Shown here: positions 1-11,460 of the stretch, piece after piece
Layout: each line of letters opens with the position of its first letter
Position numbering within the stretch: the first letter of the stretch is position 1
Assembly: GCF_024586455.1 (NCBI RefSeq)
Contig: NC_065922.1
Coordinates: 77,297,106 to 77,361,105, forward strand
Length of the DNA stretch: 64,000 nt
DNA from: Bactrocera neohumeralis
Lineage: Eukaryota; Arthropoda; Insecta; Diptera; Tephritidae
Direction of reading: 5' to 3'
Position numbers and translations under genes: made by a program
The notes under the pieces: generated by a model
The model's input: only the letters and a program-made list of their open reading frames with translations
What the model was told of the DNA's origin: nothing
The model's database searches: none

Positions 1-1727
1 TAAAAATGTCAACGTGGGAAATAACGGACACCCTATTATATTCGTATGTTATAAGTGTGTGTGTGTGTGTTATTTTGTTTCAACATTGTGGTGTAGTTGT
101 ATTTGTTTGCACGCGCTTGTAGTTGTTGTCTACTCATGCGTGCTTACAAGGTAAATCCACTTGAACTATTTCGCATTTAACCACTTTGTGTCATCAGCAG
201 CGCACACTTGCATTTATATGTGCTCATATGTGTGTGTGTTTGTATGGAGATGAGTTATAAAAACAATAACAAAAAAAGTGAAATAAAAATAAAATGACAA
301 CGGCAGGATTCAGTCATCGACTGAGCAACTACATATATGTATATGTGTGTGTGTATGGATAAATTTGTCTCTGCATATGTATGTGTGTACGTGTTCTTAA
401 GCGTTTGCTGCGAGTGACATGCATTTATTGAAAAAAGTAGACACACATACATATTTACAAATCTGCTAAATGTGAAGGATAATAAAATTTCCATGTGTGT
501 GTGTGTGCGTGTGCTCGCATAAGTGTGTGTGCTGAGCCAGTTGGTGGAATGAATTCACGCGCACCAACAGCGAGCGAGGACACATTGTTGACAAGACTTT
601 CGCAAAAGCAACAAAAAACGTACGCAATACACAAAGACAATTCGCATACGCCCACACAACGACATTCACACACACACATACATACATATATATATATATA
701 TATGTACATATATATAGAGTGCACGAACAGCCCAGCAGCGGGTCAGCGTGTACAAAAAAGCTTGAGTGGCGGTCCAAGTGGGGGGCTGAGTGTGAATGCG
801 ACACTACAACTATATTTCACGTGAGTGTATGCGTGCGATTTGAATGGCTCTGGACAGGTGCAATACGCTCATTAGCCAAACATGCTACTTTGGAGACTGC
901 AACACACACAAAAAATCGTGTATAAATCGCTAATAAGCAGCTGAGTTGGAGCGCCGGAGCCGGGAAAAAGTGCAGCGGGGAAGAAACAAACTGCTGTCAG
1001 TTGGAAAAACAGAAAAAACAAAGCCACTATACATACTTGCATAAGTGTGTGTGAGCGTGTGTGCCGGGCTGTGGTCGCTGTTGCGGTACAAATGTATTCT
1101 GCTGCATCAGGGCACATTTGGGTCGTCGAGCAGGCAGGCAGGCAGGCAGGCAGCCAGCCAGTGAGGCGGCCAATCCAGCAGCCAAGCGGCCACACAAAAC
1201 GAGTGCAGTGCAAAAATGAGTTACATATATACTATGTGTGTGTGTTTATGAGTAGCAGTGAGGCAGAAAATCGCAACCTGTATGCCTGTGTATGTATGTG
1301 TGCGTCCGAAATTAGCTACAAAAAGTGCACGAAAAAATGTTGAAAAAGTTACGGAATTTAAAGTCCAGTAAAAGTTGTTGTAATTGTGGCTAAATCTTGA
1401 AGAAAAACTGGCAATAAAAATCAAACGGCAGTCGTGTGGAAAAGGCTAAACACAAGCGTGATGCAAAAGTTCGGCTCAATCACAGAGTTGTATTGCCTGT
1501 GGTCCATAATAAAAATGCAAATAGAATTGTGGGCTGTGTGGGCGGCACAGTCGCGTGGATGATGGCTGCATTTGTGCTGGAGAAAGTGGCAGTTAACCTC
1601 AAAATTAGTTATTCTTATATGAAAACATACAATATTTATATATGTATAACTATGCAATTTGTATTATTTTTCTGTGTACAAAATGGGTGCCGCATTCGCT
1701 AACAATGCAACAAAAAACACATTTTGA
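1..1727. other. No gene seen; GT/AC and AT microsatellites
   Basis: No splice-bounded or conserved reading frame is visible. The stretch is dominated by short GT/CA runs (for example 55-71 and 497-510), a CA/TA run at 668-717 and a GGCA tetranucleotide run at 1130-1160. Open frames here are stretches of low-complexity residues read through these runs. It is probably intronic or intergenic. Confidence 0.6.
1130..1160. repeat. GGCA tetranucleotide microsatellite
   Basis: About six tandem GGCA units are followed by the variant GCCA units, directly visible in the sequence. Confidence 0.9.
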
Positions 1728-2404
1728 ATGCGACTTTCTCAGCAAATTTTGGAGCGTTTTAAAAAGGATAAAGTAGATTTTGTGCGTCGATTCAACACGA
1801 CGAGACGAGACTTGAGTCTAGCACAATGATCCTGAATCAAAACCAGAGACCAAAGACCGGTGTGAACCTGGTTGTTCGGCTTCTAAACGTGTTCGTGTCC
1901 GGAAATTGGCCAAGAAGGTTATGACATTAGTTTTTTGGGATGCGAGAGGAATTTTGCTTGTGGATTTCTTGCAAACTGGTAAAACAATTACTTCTGAATA
2001 TTTTTGCAACCTTTTGGACCAGTTGAAGGAAAATATTTGTAAAAAAAAGACCTGGTTTGCAAAAGAAAAAATTCCTTTTTCATCAGGACAATGCACCGTG
2101 TCACAATAGCATTTTGATAATGGCTAAAATCCATGAATCAAAGTTCGAATTGTTAGAGCATCCACCGTGTTCACCAGATTTGACCCCCAGCGACTTCCAT
2201 TTGTTTCCAGAACTCAAAAAATCTATGCGTGGCAGGCGTTCTTTTCATCAAATGAAGAGGTCATAACGGCTGTTGAAGCGCTTTTTGCAGACCTTTCGGA
2301 TTCTCACTTCAGAGATGGAATCCACAGATTGGAGAATCGTTGGAGCGAGTGATTTAATGTTCAGCGAAATTATGCTAAATAATAAAGTGTATTTTGAATC
2401 ATAA
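1728..2404 (+). pseudogene. Degenerate mariner transposase, irritans-like, copy 1
   Basis: This is the remnant of a Tc1/mariner transposase that would cut and paste its own element in the nucleus. Frames are broken several times. The relic opens with MRLSQQILERF at 1728, continues in another frame as KKVMTLVFWDARGILLVDF (about 1908-1965), then HQDNAPCH (second catalytic Asp, about 2081) and SPDLTPSDFHLFPELKK, with the third Asp 34 residues after the second (DD34D). It ends with FRDGIHRLENRW and a TAA at 2402. The first catalytic segment (a TMDETW-like block near 1797) is damaged. The N-terminal DNA-binding half is absent and no terminal repeats were found. It closely matches the copy at 49926-50507. 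It is certainly a mariner relic; the irritans subfamily is inferred from motif similarity. Confidence 0.9.
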
Positions 2405-3860
2405 AATTGTGTTTTTCTTATCAAACGGCAAAACTTATTGAACAACCAAAAACATTTCAAAATTAAAATTTTTTTATTATTTTTCCATAAGAGTCTTGAA
2501 GTTGCAAAGTAATACCCAGGAATAAAATGGCCCCTTTTCCTGTTTTTTAAATTTATTTCTTGAAACAAGTTTCGTAACTTTCATTGAACTTTCTGCGTCT
2601 CCGCCACCGCCGCACGTGCACCGCTTTCACTCTCCAAGGTGAACTTTCACTGGCCGTTCTGTTTAAATGCCGCACATTTTTTTGCTTATTACAACCATTT
2701 GTTCAGCGCAAAAATAGCAAAAACAACAGGACAAAAGTCTGCATAATTTATTCGAGAACCGCTAACCTCTCAGCCCCGCCCTGCCGCGTTCGTGCGGGTC
2801 GTCATGTGGCGTAATTAAATGATGCCGAATTCAGTGAATTCATTAAGCGCCGCCGCTGCTGCGCTACTTAGGCTCGCGCGCCTTAAAGCACGCTACGGCA
2901 TTTAGAAAAACCGAGACTAAAGCGCAAGCACAGCCATTATCTTCGCTACCGTGACTGCCAGTGCAACGGCTGGCAAGTGCTAAGCTCAGGCCAAACCGAA
3001 AAAAACTGAGTAGAATGACACGACGGAATGACAAGCGAAGTGCAGAAAAAATTTAATGTGCCTGAAAAAGCTGGAAAAGTTTTGCAAATTTGGCGTTGCC
3101 TTAGTTTTTCTCATCGTCAGTATGCGCCCAAAAGCTGGCTATGCATGCGAGGCATGTTCCTCAATCGTGCACATTCTGTCAAGTCTCGTTACACACACAC
3201 ACACACACACCAATGTGCAGGCATACTGCAGTTCCATTGTGGCTGCTTAATCTATTGCTCTGCTTATTTTGCTCTTCCACTTGATTATTCCGGCGCTGCC
3301 GTTATCGTTCATCGTTTATCTCTTATCTCGTTTTCTTTTCAGTTCGCTTCTTTTCTTTACTTCTTCATTTGGTCAATCCGGCGCTACATGCATGGGGAGT
3401 GGCTCTTTACACCAATCACCGCTAAGCTCCCCCTCCGTACCTGCCGCTCTTTATCTCCTAATTGACTGACTCCTTAATAACTTATTTCCCTTGCTGGTCG
3501 CCATCATCTGACCGGTTTCTATTTTTCCTTCCACACATTGCATGTTTCACCATTAATCGGATCCCCAGCCCACTCAGCCAACGCGCCAAAGTGCTCTATT
3601 CAGTTTTTAGTTCTGCCCCATTTGGGGTCCTATTTGCTCAACTACTTGCCTTCGCTGCTCATTAACTTCTCTTGCCTCTCCCGCCACTGTCCTGTTTTCG
3701 GGCGTTATTCATGGCGCTGCTCGACTCCTCTCCTTAGTTATGCAACCATATGTGGCCTTAATATTTAAGTATTTGCTTTATGTGGCTCTGTCTATTTAAG
3801 TGCTATTGTATTTTCCAAGCCTGCTCATAACCTTTCGCTCCAGTAATGTACCAAAATCCA
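2405..3860. other. No gene seen; GC-richer patch and CA repeat
   Basis: The patch at 2580-3000 is richer in GC than its surroundings and contains many CGCC/GCGC words, but no frame with conserved motifs or flanking splice sites. A CA run lies at 3190-3211. The rest is pyrimidine-rich with no recognisable content. Confidence 0.5.
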
Positions 3861-4690
3861 AACAAATTTATTATTAATATAGACGATTACGGGTAATAGT
3901 CGGACTTGGTTGGTTGAAGAGAAATGCAAGTGAACATAGGCTATCATTCGGCTCTCGGATGGTAACCAAATTAATTCTTATCCATCAAATCAATGGATTT
4001 GGTAAAAAAGTGGTTCTTTTCCACTGCAGTTGGCCAATATCTCTTAAGTTGGAGCAATGGGCCGTGAAATATGTCTGCTCGCATCCGGTTGAAGGCTGGA
4101 CATTCTCATAGATAATGTTTCAGAGTCTCTTCATACTCCGCGCATGCTCTGCATGTCCCCGAATCCACTTTTTCCCATTTGCTGCAGTTAGAATCTTAAT
4201 GGCAGGTATCCTGCAAAAGTAGGAGCTTTTTTGGCCTCTCCACCAACACTACCTCAAAGTAACTTTGTGGAACGAACTGTGTAGCTTGAAGCGTACCTCT
4301 GGGATCCCTTGCTTCAAATAACCGTTGAAAGAGCTGAATGGCCTGGGACAGCTTAAGGGAATTGTGTCTCCAGCTGCCCCGAAGCGGGCCAACTCGTCTG
4401 TCTTTTAATTTTTTTCTATTCCTACATTATATATCTACTGAAAGTCTGGTTAGATTTTGCTTGCATAACCTAACGTACGGAGACTTAGTGTAGGTGCTAC
4501 GTGTAGCCATAATTGCCGCTTGGCTATCCACTAGAATGTTTACGAACTTGCTGGTTAGAGCAAAAGCCCACTTGGCACTTTCTGTTGTGTCCACAATTGG
4601 AAAGGAATCATCCACTATGAGCTGTTCCAACCTAGTCGAACGATTGATTCTACATTTTACTGTGAACAACTGATGAGATTGAAGCAAGCA
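3860..4690 (-). pseudogene. Jockey-type non-LTR retrotransposon fragment, RNase H to C-terminus
   Basis: Read on the minus strand this is the 3' part of a non-LTR retrotransposon ORF2. The translation near 4515-4560 contains FVNILVDSQAAIMA, the RNase H block with its catalytic Asp. Further along, at about 4104-4165, it contains CRACAEYEETLKHYL, a stop, then ECPAFNRMRADI. This is the CX2C...HX4C cysteine-histidine motif usual near the C-terminus of Jockey/I-type ORF2 proteins. In-frame stops and frameshifts show it is dead. The upper end is cut off by the mariner fragment that begins near 4700. The lower boundary is estimated; no poly(A) tail is obvious. Confidence 0.8.
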
Positions 4691-4699
4691 ATTGAGAAA

Positions 4700-5108
4700 A
4701 CCGCCAGAAGTGATCAACAGAAAGGGCTTAGTCTTCCATCAGAACAACGTTAGACCACAAACATCTTTGATGACTCGACAAAAACTGGGAGAGCTTGGCT
4801 GGGGAGTTTTGATGCATCCACCATATAGCCCTGACCTTGCACTATCGGATTACCTTTGTTTCGGTCAATGCAGAACTCCCTTAATGGAGTAAAGTTGGCT
4901 TCAAGAGAAGCCTGTGGAAATTACTTGTCGTAGTTTTTCCCCGAGAAACCAGAAAAGTTTTATACTGATCGCATAATGTCTTTAGCGAAAAAATGGCAAA
5001 AAGTGGTTGACCAAAATGGTTCATATTTGGTTCACTGAAGTTCATTGTAAATATAAAAAAAATAAGTTGGAGTTTGATTAGAAATACGAAAAGACTTTTT
5101 TCCCAATA
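4700..5108 (+). mobile_element. mariner 3' half with right terminal repeat (TAGTCGAAAAAGT family)
   Basis: This is the C-terminal third of a mariner transposase followed by the element's right end. The frame from about 4700 reads EVINRKGLVFHQNNVRPQ, then LMHPPYSPDLALSDYL. The second catalytic Asp is replaced by Asn (HQNN for HQDN), while the third Asp (LSD) is kept. Later pieces (PEKFYTDRIMSLAEKWQ-like) are in other frames. The right terminal repeat (GAAATACGAAAAGACTTTTTT...CCCAATA) ends at 5108 but has lost the inner CGACTA. The same family supplies the elements at 13741, 26340, 34219, 38614, 40687 and 45398. It appears to sit in or beside the antisense Jockey fragment. Confidence 0.88.
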
Positions 5109-7860
5109 TTTGCATTCGATATATGTATAAGCAAACAAGAGTTGATTTTTTTGAAATTCACGAGCTTACATATATAACCCCCCAAAGGGTTAGAAGTTTC
5201 ATAGTTCTACTGCGTATTCTGCACCTAACTAGAATATTGTTAGGAAAAATTAATTGTTTGCTCAGCTCTAAAGTAATTAGTTTTCTTTATTTGAGCAAAA
5301 AATGCCGTAGCTTATGGTGGCAATATCTAGTCTGAGTTAGTTCATCAAAGCATAGATTTTTGCAGGTTAAACTGAAATTTTGTATAAAATGCTGAGAAAA
5401 CTGGATTTAGAGAAAATGTAGCCTACTTTTAGGATGAAATCCATTTGGTATTAATATCCGCTAATCGCTAATATTTATTTTTAATTGAAATTTAATTTTT
5501 TACACATTATTATTTACTTTTTGTTTCTTTTCTGTCATACATTTTTTTATTTTATTTAAGTTTAACTCAAATAAACAGTAAATAATTGATTTCCGTTGAG
5601 CTATTACGCGCTTGCTACTCTTTTATAGCGATTTTCCGGTGAAAAAAATTGAGGAAGTAAAGTAAACAATTAATTTTTCAATTAAAAGCAAATATATACC
5701 GTTAAATATGCCGTTTTTTATTAGTGAATTAAATATTTCATTACTCTTGCATTACCAAGGGTATATTGTCATGCGTCCCCCAGCAGCACAAAGTACTGTG
5801 TTACATAAGTGGCAGGCGGGGGGTGGGCGGTCGTCAAATCGAAATTGAAGTGTGTGCAAAAATCAAAACAAAAACGGAAAAATGGAAAAATGTGAGCATA
5901 ATAAAAACCAATTTCAATGAAAAACACTTAAAAACAGACAATCATTGAGAGCACAGCAACAACAATAAATTGCTGTACACACACATGCACCTCTGTGTAG
6001 GTATGTGTGTGTGCTGGGCGAATCAATGCTGCCGCATAAAATTTGCATGCGCGGCGCGGCAATCAATTGCCTATCAACAGCAGCCGCGGCGCCACCGACA
6101 ACGCAGCGCACGGGGCTGGGTCCCAATGCGATCACGCAGCTGCGATTCGAGACCCCTTCTCTTGGCTGCATTGTTGTTGCCATTGAATGGCTGCTGTCAG
6201 GCACAGCGACATCTAGTGGCAGTTTATAAGGCAATTAAATGCGGAGCTGCAGCGAGGGGAAGCGGAACGGAAAATACAAGGCACAATAAAGAATAAAAAT
6301 ATAAAAATTATAAATAAAAATTAAATAAAATCAATGAAAATTGAAATGAAATAATTTGCAGTAAAAACTAAAGCCACAAAGTATATAGACAAATAAAAAA
6401 ATAAGCAATAAATTACAAAAATAAATGATACAAAAATACAACCATGTAAACGAGTGTAAATCACAAATCATAAAATTTATGCGCGCAACTATTGAAATTT
6501 ATGGAGCCCTCAGCATGCTTGTTTTTTCTTTGAAAAGAAATCAGAAAAATAAACTAAAAATGCGACAAAGTGCCGCAAAAAAGTGAAAAAATCTTGCTGA
6601 CATACATTTAGGCGCACAGACGCGATAGCTAGCGTTGTGAATATTTCATTAATGCAATTGACAGCTGCTGACGTGTGATTTTTGCGCCGAAGATGAAATA
6701 TTTATGTGATATGACGCAGCGAGAGGGCAAGAGAATGAGCGGCGGCAGCAATAATTGACTAGATAATAAAATTTTATAAAAAGAATGAAATTATAAAAAA
6801 AGAGGCAGTGCGCCTGCTCGACTGAGTTCGAATAGAGAGAGGAGGGAAAAATTTGAACAAAGCCGGGAGAGTGTGCAGAGTAAATTAGCGAAAATCAAGT
6901 GATTGATTCGAGTAGCATTGTTGAAAAATATAAAAAAATTATCTAAAAAAAATAATACAAAATATTAAAAAAAATTATTAAAATAAGAAACATTTAAAAA
7001 ATAAAAAAAAAAATATTTCTATCATGCTTTTCTTTTCGTCAATAAAACGTGCTTATATTTATTTTATCCGAAGTGCATGAAGTAATGACTTATTTCCGTG
7101 TAAAAATAGTGGAAAAGCAATTAACGAATTGAAAAAATAATGTCGACGCTGCCTGTATGCATGTTTGCAATAACCAGTGAATAATAATTAACAAGAAAAA
7201 GCGTATACAATTTTAGTTTTGTGAATGATAATTGATATGCGAGCGGTTTTGACAGCCAACGATGGCATATTGTCACTAAAATCATCTTTTTTTAAGTATT
7301 ACATTGTGTGCACCTGAATGTAGACTACAATTGTTTTACTCAATATTGCATCAGCAGCTTGTATTACAGACAGGGTGCAATAAAAATTCCATGGAGCACC
7401 AAAAACTAAGCATTCTATTAGGCATTCTGAAGAGAGCTACCACTGCTAAGAAAAGAGCAAAACACAGCCAAGTCAACGGTCGGCAGAGAATTTCTAACAA
7501 AGAGTAGAGTTATGGAGTTATGTGTATGAAAAATTTAGAAATAAAAATACTGGACCAACCACTGAAAATCAGGGAAAATATCGGTGAAATCTACGCTTTT
7601 CTTCTTCAGTATAGAATCGAACTGATGGCAGGCTATAATGGCATAGCTCGAATGTGCTCTTTTTAAACAAAACATACATTTTTCTGTGAGGTTTTGTAAA
7701 AAATACCATTAAATAATTAATTTTGGGAATATACAATTTAATTAGAAAAGTATCGAACGTATCATCGAAAGGATATTAAGGAAATGCGGAGCAAATCTAT
7801 GCTTTTCCTATCTATGCGATTAAACTGGGACGAGACTACAATTTCATAACTCCATAAAGT
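5109..7860. other. No gene seen; AT-rich, A-rich tracts
   Basis: No conserved frame or exon signals were found. A GC-richer patch at 5960-6240 has overlapping short open frames on both strands but no recognisable domain. The part from 6290 to 7020 is very rich in AAATAAAA-type words. It is probably intron. Confidence 0.5.
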
Positions 7861-8400
7861 ATATATGTATGTAAATGAACGGCGTGACGAGCTGAGTCGA
7901 TTTATCCAAGCCATCGACTCTCTGTATATACGCAAACTAGTCTCTCATTTTTTGAGTTATCTGAAATTTTGCACACATCCTTTGCTCCCTAAAAAGGCGC
8001 TCACTTGTCGGAATCGCTGAAATCGAAGCACTATGGCATATAGCTGTCATACAAACTGAGCAATCAAACCCAAGTATTTGTATAGAAAACTCCCTCATTT
8101 GATGAGATATCTCCACAAAAATTTAAAATTGGCACGGGTTATTGTCTACGGCAATAATGTAATATGAGAAGAAATTTTGCAGATAAAATCGCTATAGCAT
8201 ATACATAGCTGTCATACAAACAGATCCATCGGAATGAAGTGCTTGTATGGAAAAGTTCTTCATTTGACGAGATATCTTCAGGATATTTGGTACGAATATT
8301 TGTCTAAGGCAACGGTGCAATCCGTGAAGAAATGGTTCTGATCGCATGGCTGTAGCATATAAGTAGCTACCATACAAACTGAGCAATCAAAATCAAATCA
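7861..8400. repeat. Dispersed fly repeat, CATACAAACTGA family, about three units
   Basis: Three diverged units share the block CTGTCATACAAACTGAGCAATC, starting near 8044, 8209 and 8367, so the period is about 160 bp. Each unit also carries TTTGACGAGATATCT-like and TTGTATGGAAAA-like blocks. The left end, with GACGAGCTGAGTCGATTTA near 7887, resembles the end of the same repeat elsewhere in the window. Other pieces lie near 17660, 22204, 32830, 41010, 51240 and 53470. I recognise this as a common dipteran intergenic repeat, but its transposon class is unknown to me. Confidence 0.7.
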
Positions 8401-9096
8401 AGTTGGTGGTGTGCATAATAAACTGTTGCATATTTTTTAGCGCATTAATTACAGTTATGTATTTTTAATCTTCCATTTTTCATGTGATTATTTTCGCGCT
8501 TAAAGAAATATTCATTATTAGTTGGCGTCGTTTTAATTGCTGCATATGTTTGCCGATGCTCATAACCTCACTTTCCGCCAGAGAATACACACACACACTA
8601 AAGCATATAGCAGTGTTTCAACTGTTTTCAATTAAATTCTTTTTCTTCCGCTTTTTTACTCAATACAAATTACATTTATTGCTTTACAATTTCATTGCGC
8701 ACACGCACACGCACACATACATGCGCACGCTGTTATTTGCGTGCTGTAACATGGTTGCATATAGATACATACATATGCATATGGATATGTGTGTGTGTCG
8801 CCGTCGAGCGCAGGAAATGCATTTTGTATTTCAATTGCAGTGTTGTTGTTGTTGCATTCAATTTTGCTGTTGGCCTTCCAATTATTATTACATTTTCATT
8901 ACAATGTTGTTTTTTCGCTTAAATAATGCATTTGCGTCGGCGCTTGTGTGTGTGTGTGCGTGCGTGTGTATTTGTGTGTTGTAATGAGAACGAAATGTCA
9001 AAGGAAATTGGTTTGTGCAAGCATGCAAACAGCAGCGTTGTGGCTGCACCGACTAGAGGGGGAAATAATAGCAACAGTTGTGTGCCTGCTGCACCC
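8401..9096. other. No gene seen; CA/GT microsatellites
   Basis: The 166-codon open frame at 8484-8984 (+) is translated simple sequence (HTHTHT, VCVCACVCICV) and has no domain. CA runs are at 8698-8715 and GT runs at 8945-8980. Confidence 0.6.
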
Positions 9097-10020
9097 GGGT
9101 TGCCACCCTTTTTTAGATATACATACATTAAATAAATTGCAACTTGGCAACCCTGTAATTCTTTTGCTTTATAAAAATTGTAAAATTACAAAAAAAATCT
9201 TTAAAAAAATTTCGCACCATTCATTCACTTTGGTAGTAAATAATAATTGAAATTTTGCAATTTGGCAACTCTAGAATAATTATGGTTAGACACGTGTAAA
9301 AAAAAACATGAAGTTCTTGGTAAAACTTGTTTAAAATTTTTTCTATAATTTAAAGTTTTAGTAAAATTAAATTTTATTTTGTGTAAATTTTATTTTAATT
9401 TAAAAATTTGGCAACCCGACTGCATTCGTAGTCGCATGTAAGTTGCATCATAGCACGTACGAAAAATGAAATATTTTTTTTATTCTGTTAAGGTTTTATT
9501 GTCAAAAATTAGTTTCTGAAGTTGGCAACCCCATTCGAATTTTTTTTACTTAAAATCCATTTTAGCATCACAGTAAAAAAAATTAACTGTTTAACGCACC
9601 CCAAACAAAATGAAATTTCTATAAAAATAAAAATGAACTTTTTCTGCAAAATGGCAACCCTATATAGCATATGCATGTGTGTGCTGTTTAAATATTATTT
9701 AGAAAAAAAGGTTAGAAAATAATTTAATGGCTTAAAAATAAATGAATATTAATTAATATTTTTATATTTTTCAATTTGGCAACCCTACTGCATTTGTGAC
9801 CTCAGAAAAGTAACACGTAAGAAAAAAAAATTGTTTTTATATTTAGTTTGAATTTTTAGTTATTTCATCGCTAAAAAATGGTTAAATTGAATTTCGGAAC
9901 TTGGCAACCCTGTTGATTACTCGTATATTTTCTATAAAGTGAATTTTCCACACAATAAGATGCGCTTATTAGAATATTAAACTTTTTATTGAAACGTTTT
10001 CCGCTACATGGCAACCCTAC
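9097..10020. repeat. Degenerate ~123-bp tandem array with TTGGCAACCCT
   Basis: The word TTGGCAACCCT, or a one- or two-base variant, recurs at 9144, 9262, 9408, 9522, 9651, 9776, 9901 and 10008. The spacings are 118, 146, 114, 129, 125, 125 and 107 bp. A reverse-strand variant lies at 9097. The DNA between copies is AT-rich and poorly conserved. Exceptions are ACTGCATTYGT directly after two copies (9417 and 9786) and a CACGTA/CACGTG box followed by an A-tract near 9292, 9453 and 9812. It is seen directly as a periodic array; whether it is an old satellite, a transposon interior or a bank of binding sites cannot be told from sequence. Confidence 0.75.
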
Positions 10021-11460
10021 CGAGCTGGCAGCTCGCACAAGCAGAGCAGTTTGTTTGCTTTTGATTCACCATTTCAGTGTATTAGTGCTATATAGTGCCG
10101 TTGACACAGGCGTTGCCACTTTATAGGAATTTTCGCTTTAAATTCATCAAATTTCGTTCGACATTGAGAACCGTTATACAATTTTCTATTATTAAATTTT
10201 GAAACACTTTTTGTATTTCAAATTAATTAATTTATTTCTATTTGTTTCTTCGCAGAATTCAGTTGGAAGCGCCCATCTGCGCCCTGCACACCCACACACT
10301 CGCAAACAAGGATGAAGGGCGGGCTGCGCCATGTGAGTGAAGGACAAAAGGAATGGAATCGAGTTGCCAGCGGCGGCGCACACGAACACCACGTGCTGCT
10401 ACAACAACAAGACAGCAAGCAATAACAAAAGCAGGAGTGTTTACCAGTTCGTTATTACAACAAAGAAGAGGTGCCTGGGGCCGTGAAGGACGTTGGCTGG
10501 CTTTAAAGCGTTCAGCGGAGGCGCCGCTTGTCTTCAATTTCGAAATTCGAAAATTTACTTTCTTTTTATTTTTTTGGTCTCAGGCGTTGCAGAAAAACAT
10601 CTGTTTACTCCTTCACCGCCACAAGCAGAATCGATTGGAAATTTGCTTCTACTCCAAAAGTAGAGCAGCTATGCATGTGTTGTTGTTGTGTTGGTGTAAG
10701 TCCTCCTGGGGGGCTCCTGCTCTGCCTGCCCGGATCTGTTGACAGTTTTACGACACCTTTTTCGGCACACCGGAAGTGCCAAGCAAGCGACTTCCTGCTT
10801 CCGCCATTCTCGCTTAACTGCTCATTGCGCTTTTCTACGTCGCCCACTCACTCGCTATGGCTTTGGTTGTTGTTGTTGTTTTTATTTAATTTATTTATTT
10901 TTCAGGTGACGCCGAATTTGGGTCACTCGCTCGCCTTTGACGACTGCTCGGTAAAAAGGGACCGTGGCTGCGTGTCTCAGCGGCAGCGGCGACGCAATTA
11001 TTTCCGCTGTTTTGCTGCGGAGCCTCACTTAACCTTTTTATGAACACTATTTGGCTAAATGCGAAATCAATTATGAAAGCGAAAGTAATTGACGGAGAAA
11101 TCGACGAAGCTTACAACAACAACGCCCAGCAATCATTTATAATTTAACATCGAACAATATTAATGCATATTAGCTAGAACCTTCACATATATTTTACAAA
11201 ATTTCATTCGAACCAACGAAAATGAACAAATTTTGAGCTCAAACTGAAAAGAAAGCTATTTTATTTAAGAAAAATTGCAAATCCACTTCAAACAATGTTT
11301 AGTCCATAAGACCATTCAAGTAAAACACATAAATAATAAACACGATGATTGTGATAAAATAACTTGTTTTATTCAAAAACTGAGTCAGCGATTCGAAACG
11401 TTATTGGTCAGAGTAAGTATAAACACAATTTTTTTGATCCAATTTAAAAAAAATGATACA
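10021..11460. other. No confirmed gene; possible small exon near 10255-10331
   Basis: The sequence TTGTTTCTTCGCAG ending at 10254 is a good-looking splice acceptor. About 77 bp later CAT|GTGAGTG at 10332 is a good-looking donor, giving a possible plus-strand non-coding or 5' exon with an ATG at 10311. The 129- and 171-codon frames at 10353-11043 have no recognisable domain. No partner exon was found, so this remains a guess. Confidence 0.25.

Noticed and set aside
8484..8984. 166-codon open frame, plus strand
   Set aside because: Largely translated CA and GT microsatellites (HTHTHT, VCVCACVC).
10528..11043. 171-codon open frame, plus strand
   Set aside because: Mixed composition with poly-Leu/Phe runs from TTGTTG repeats; no domain or splice-bounded structure.
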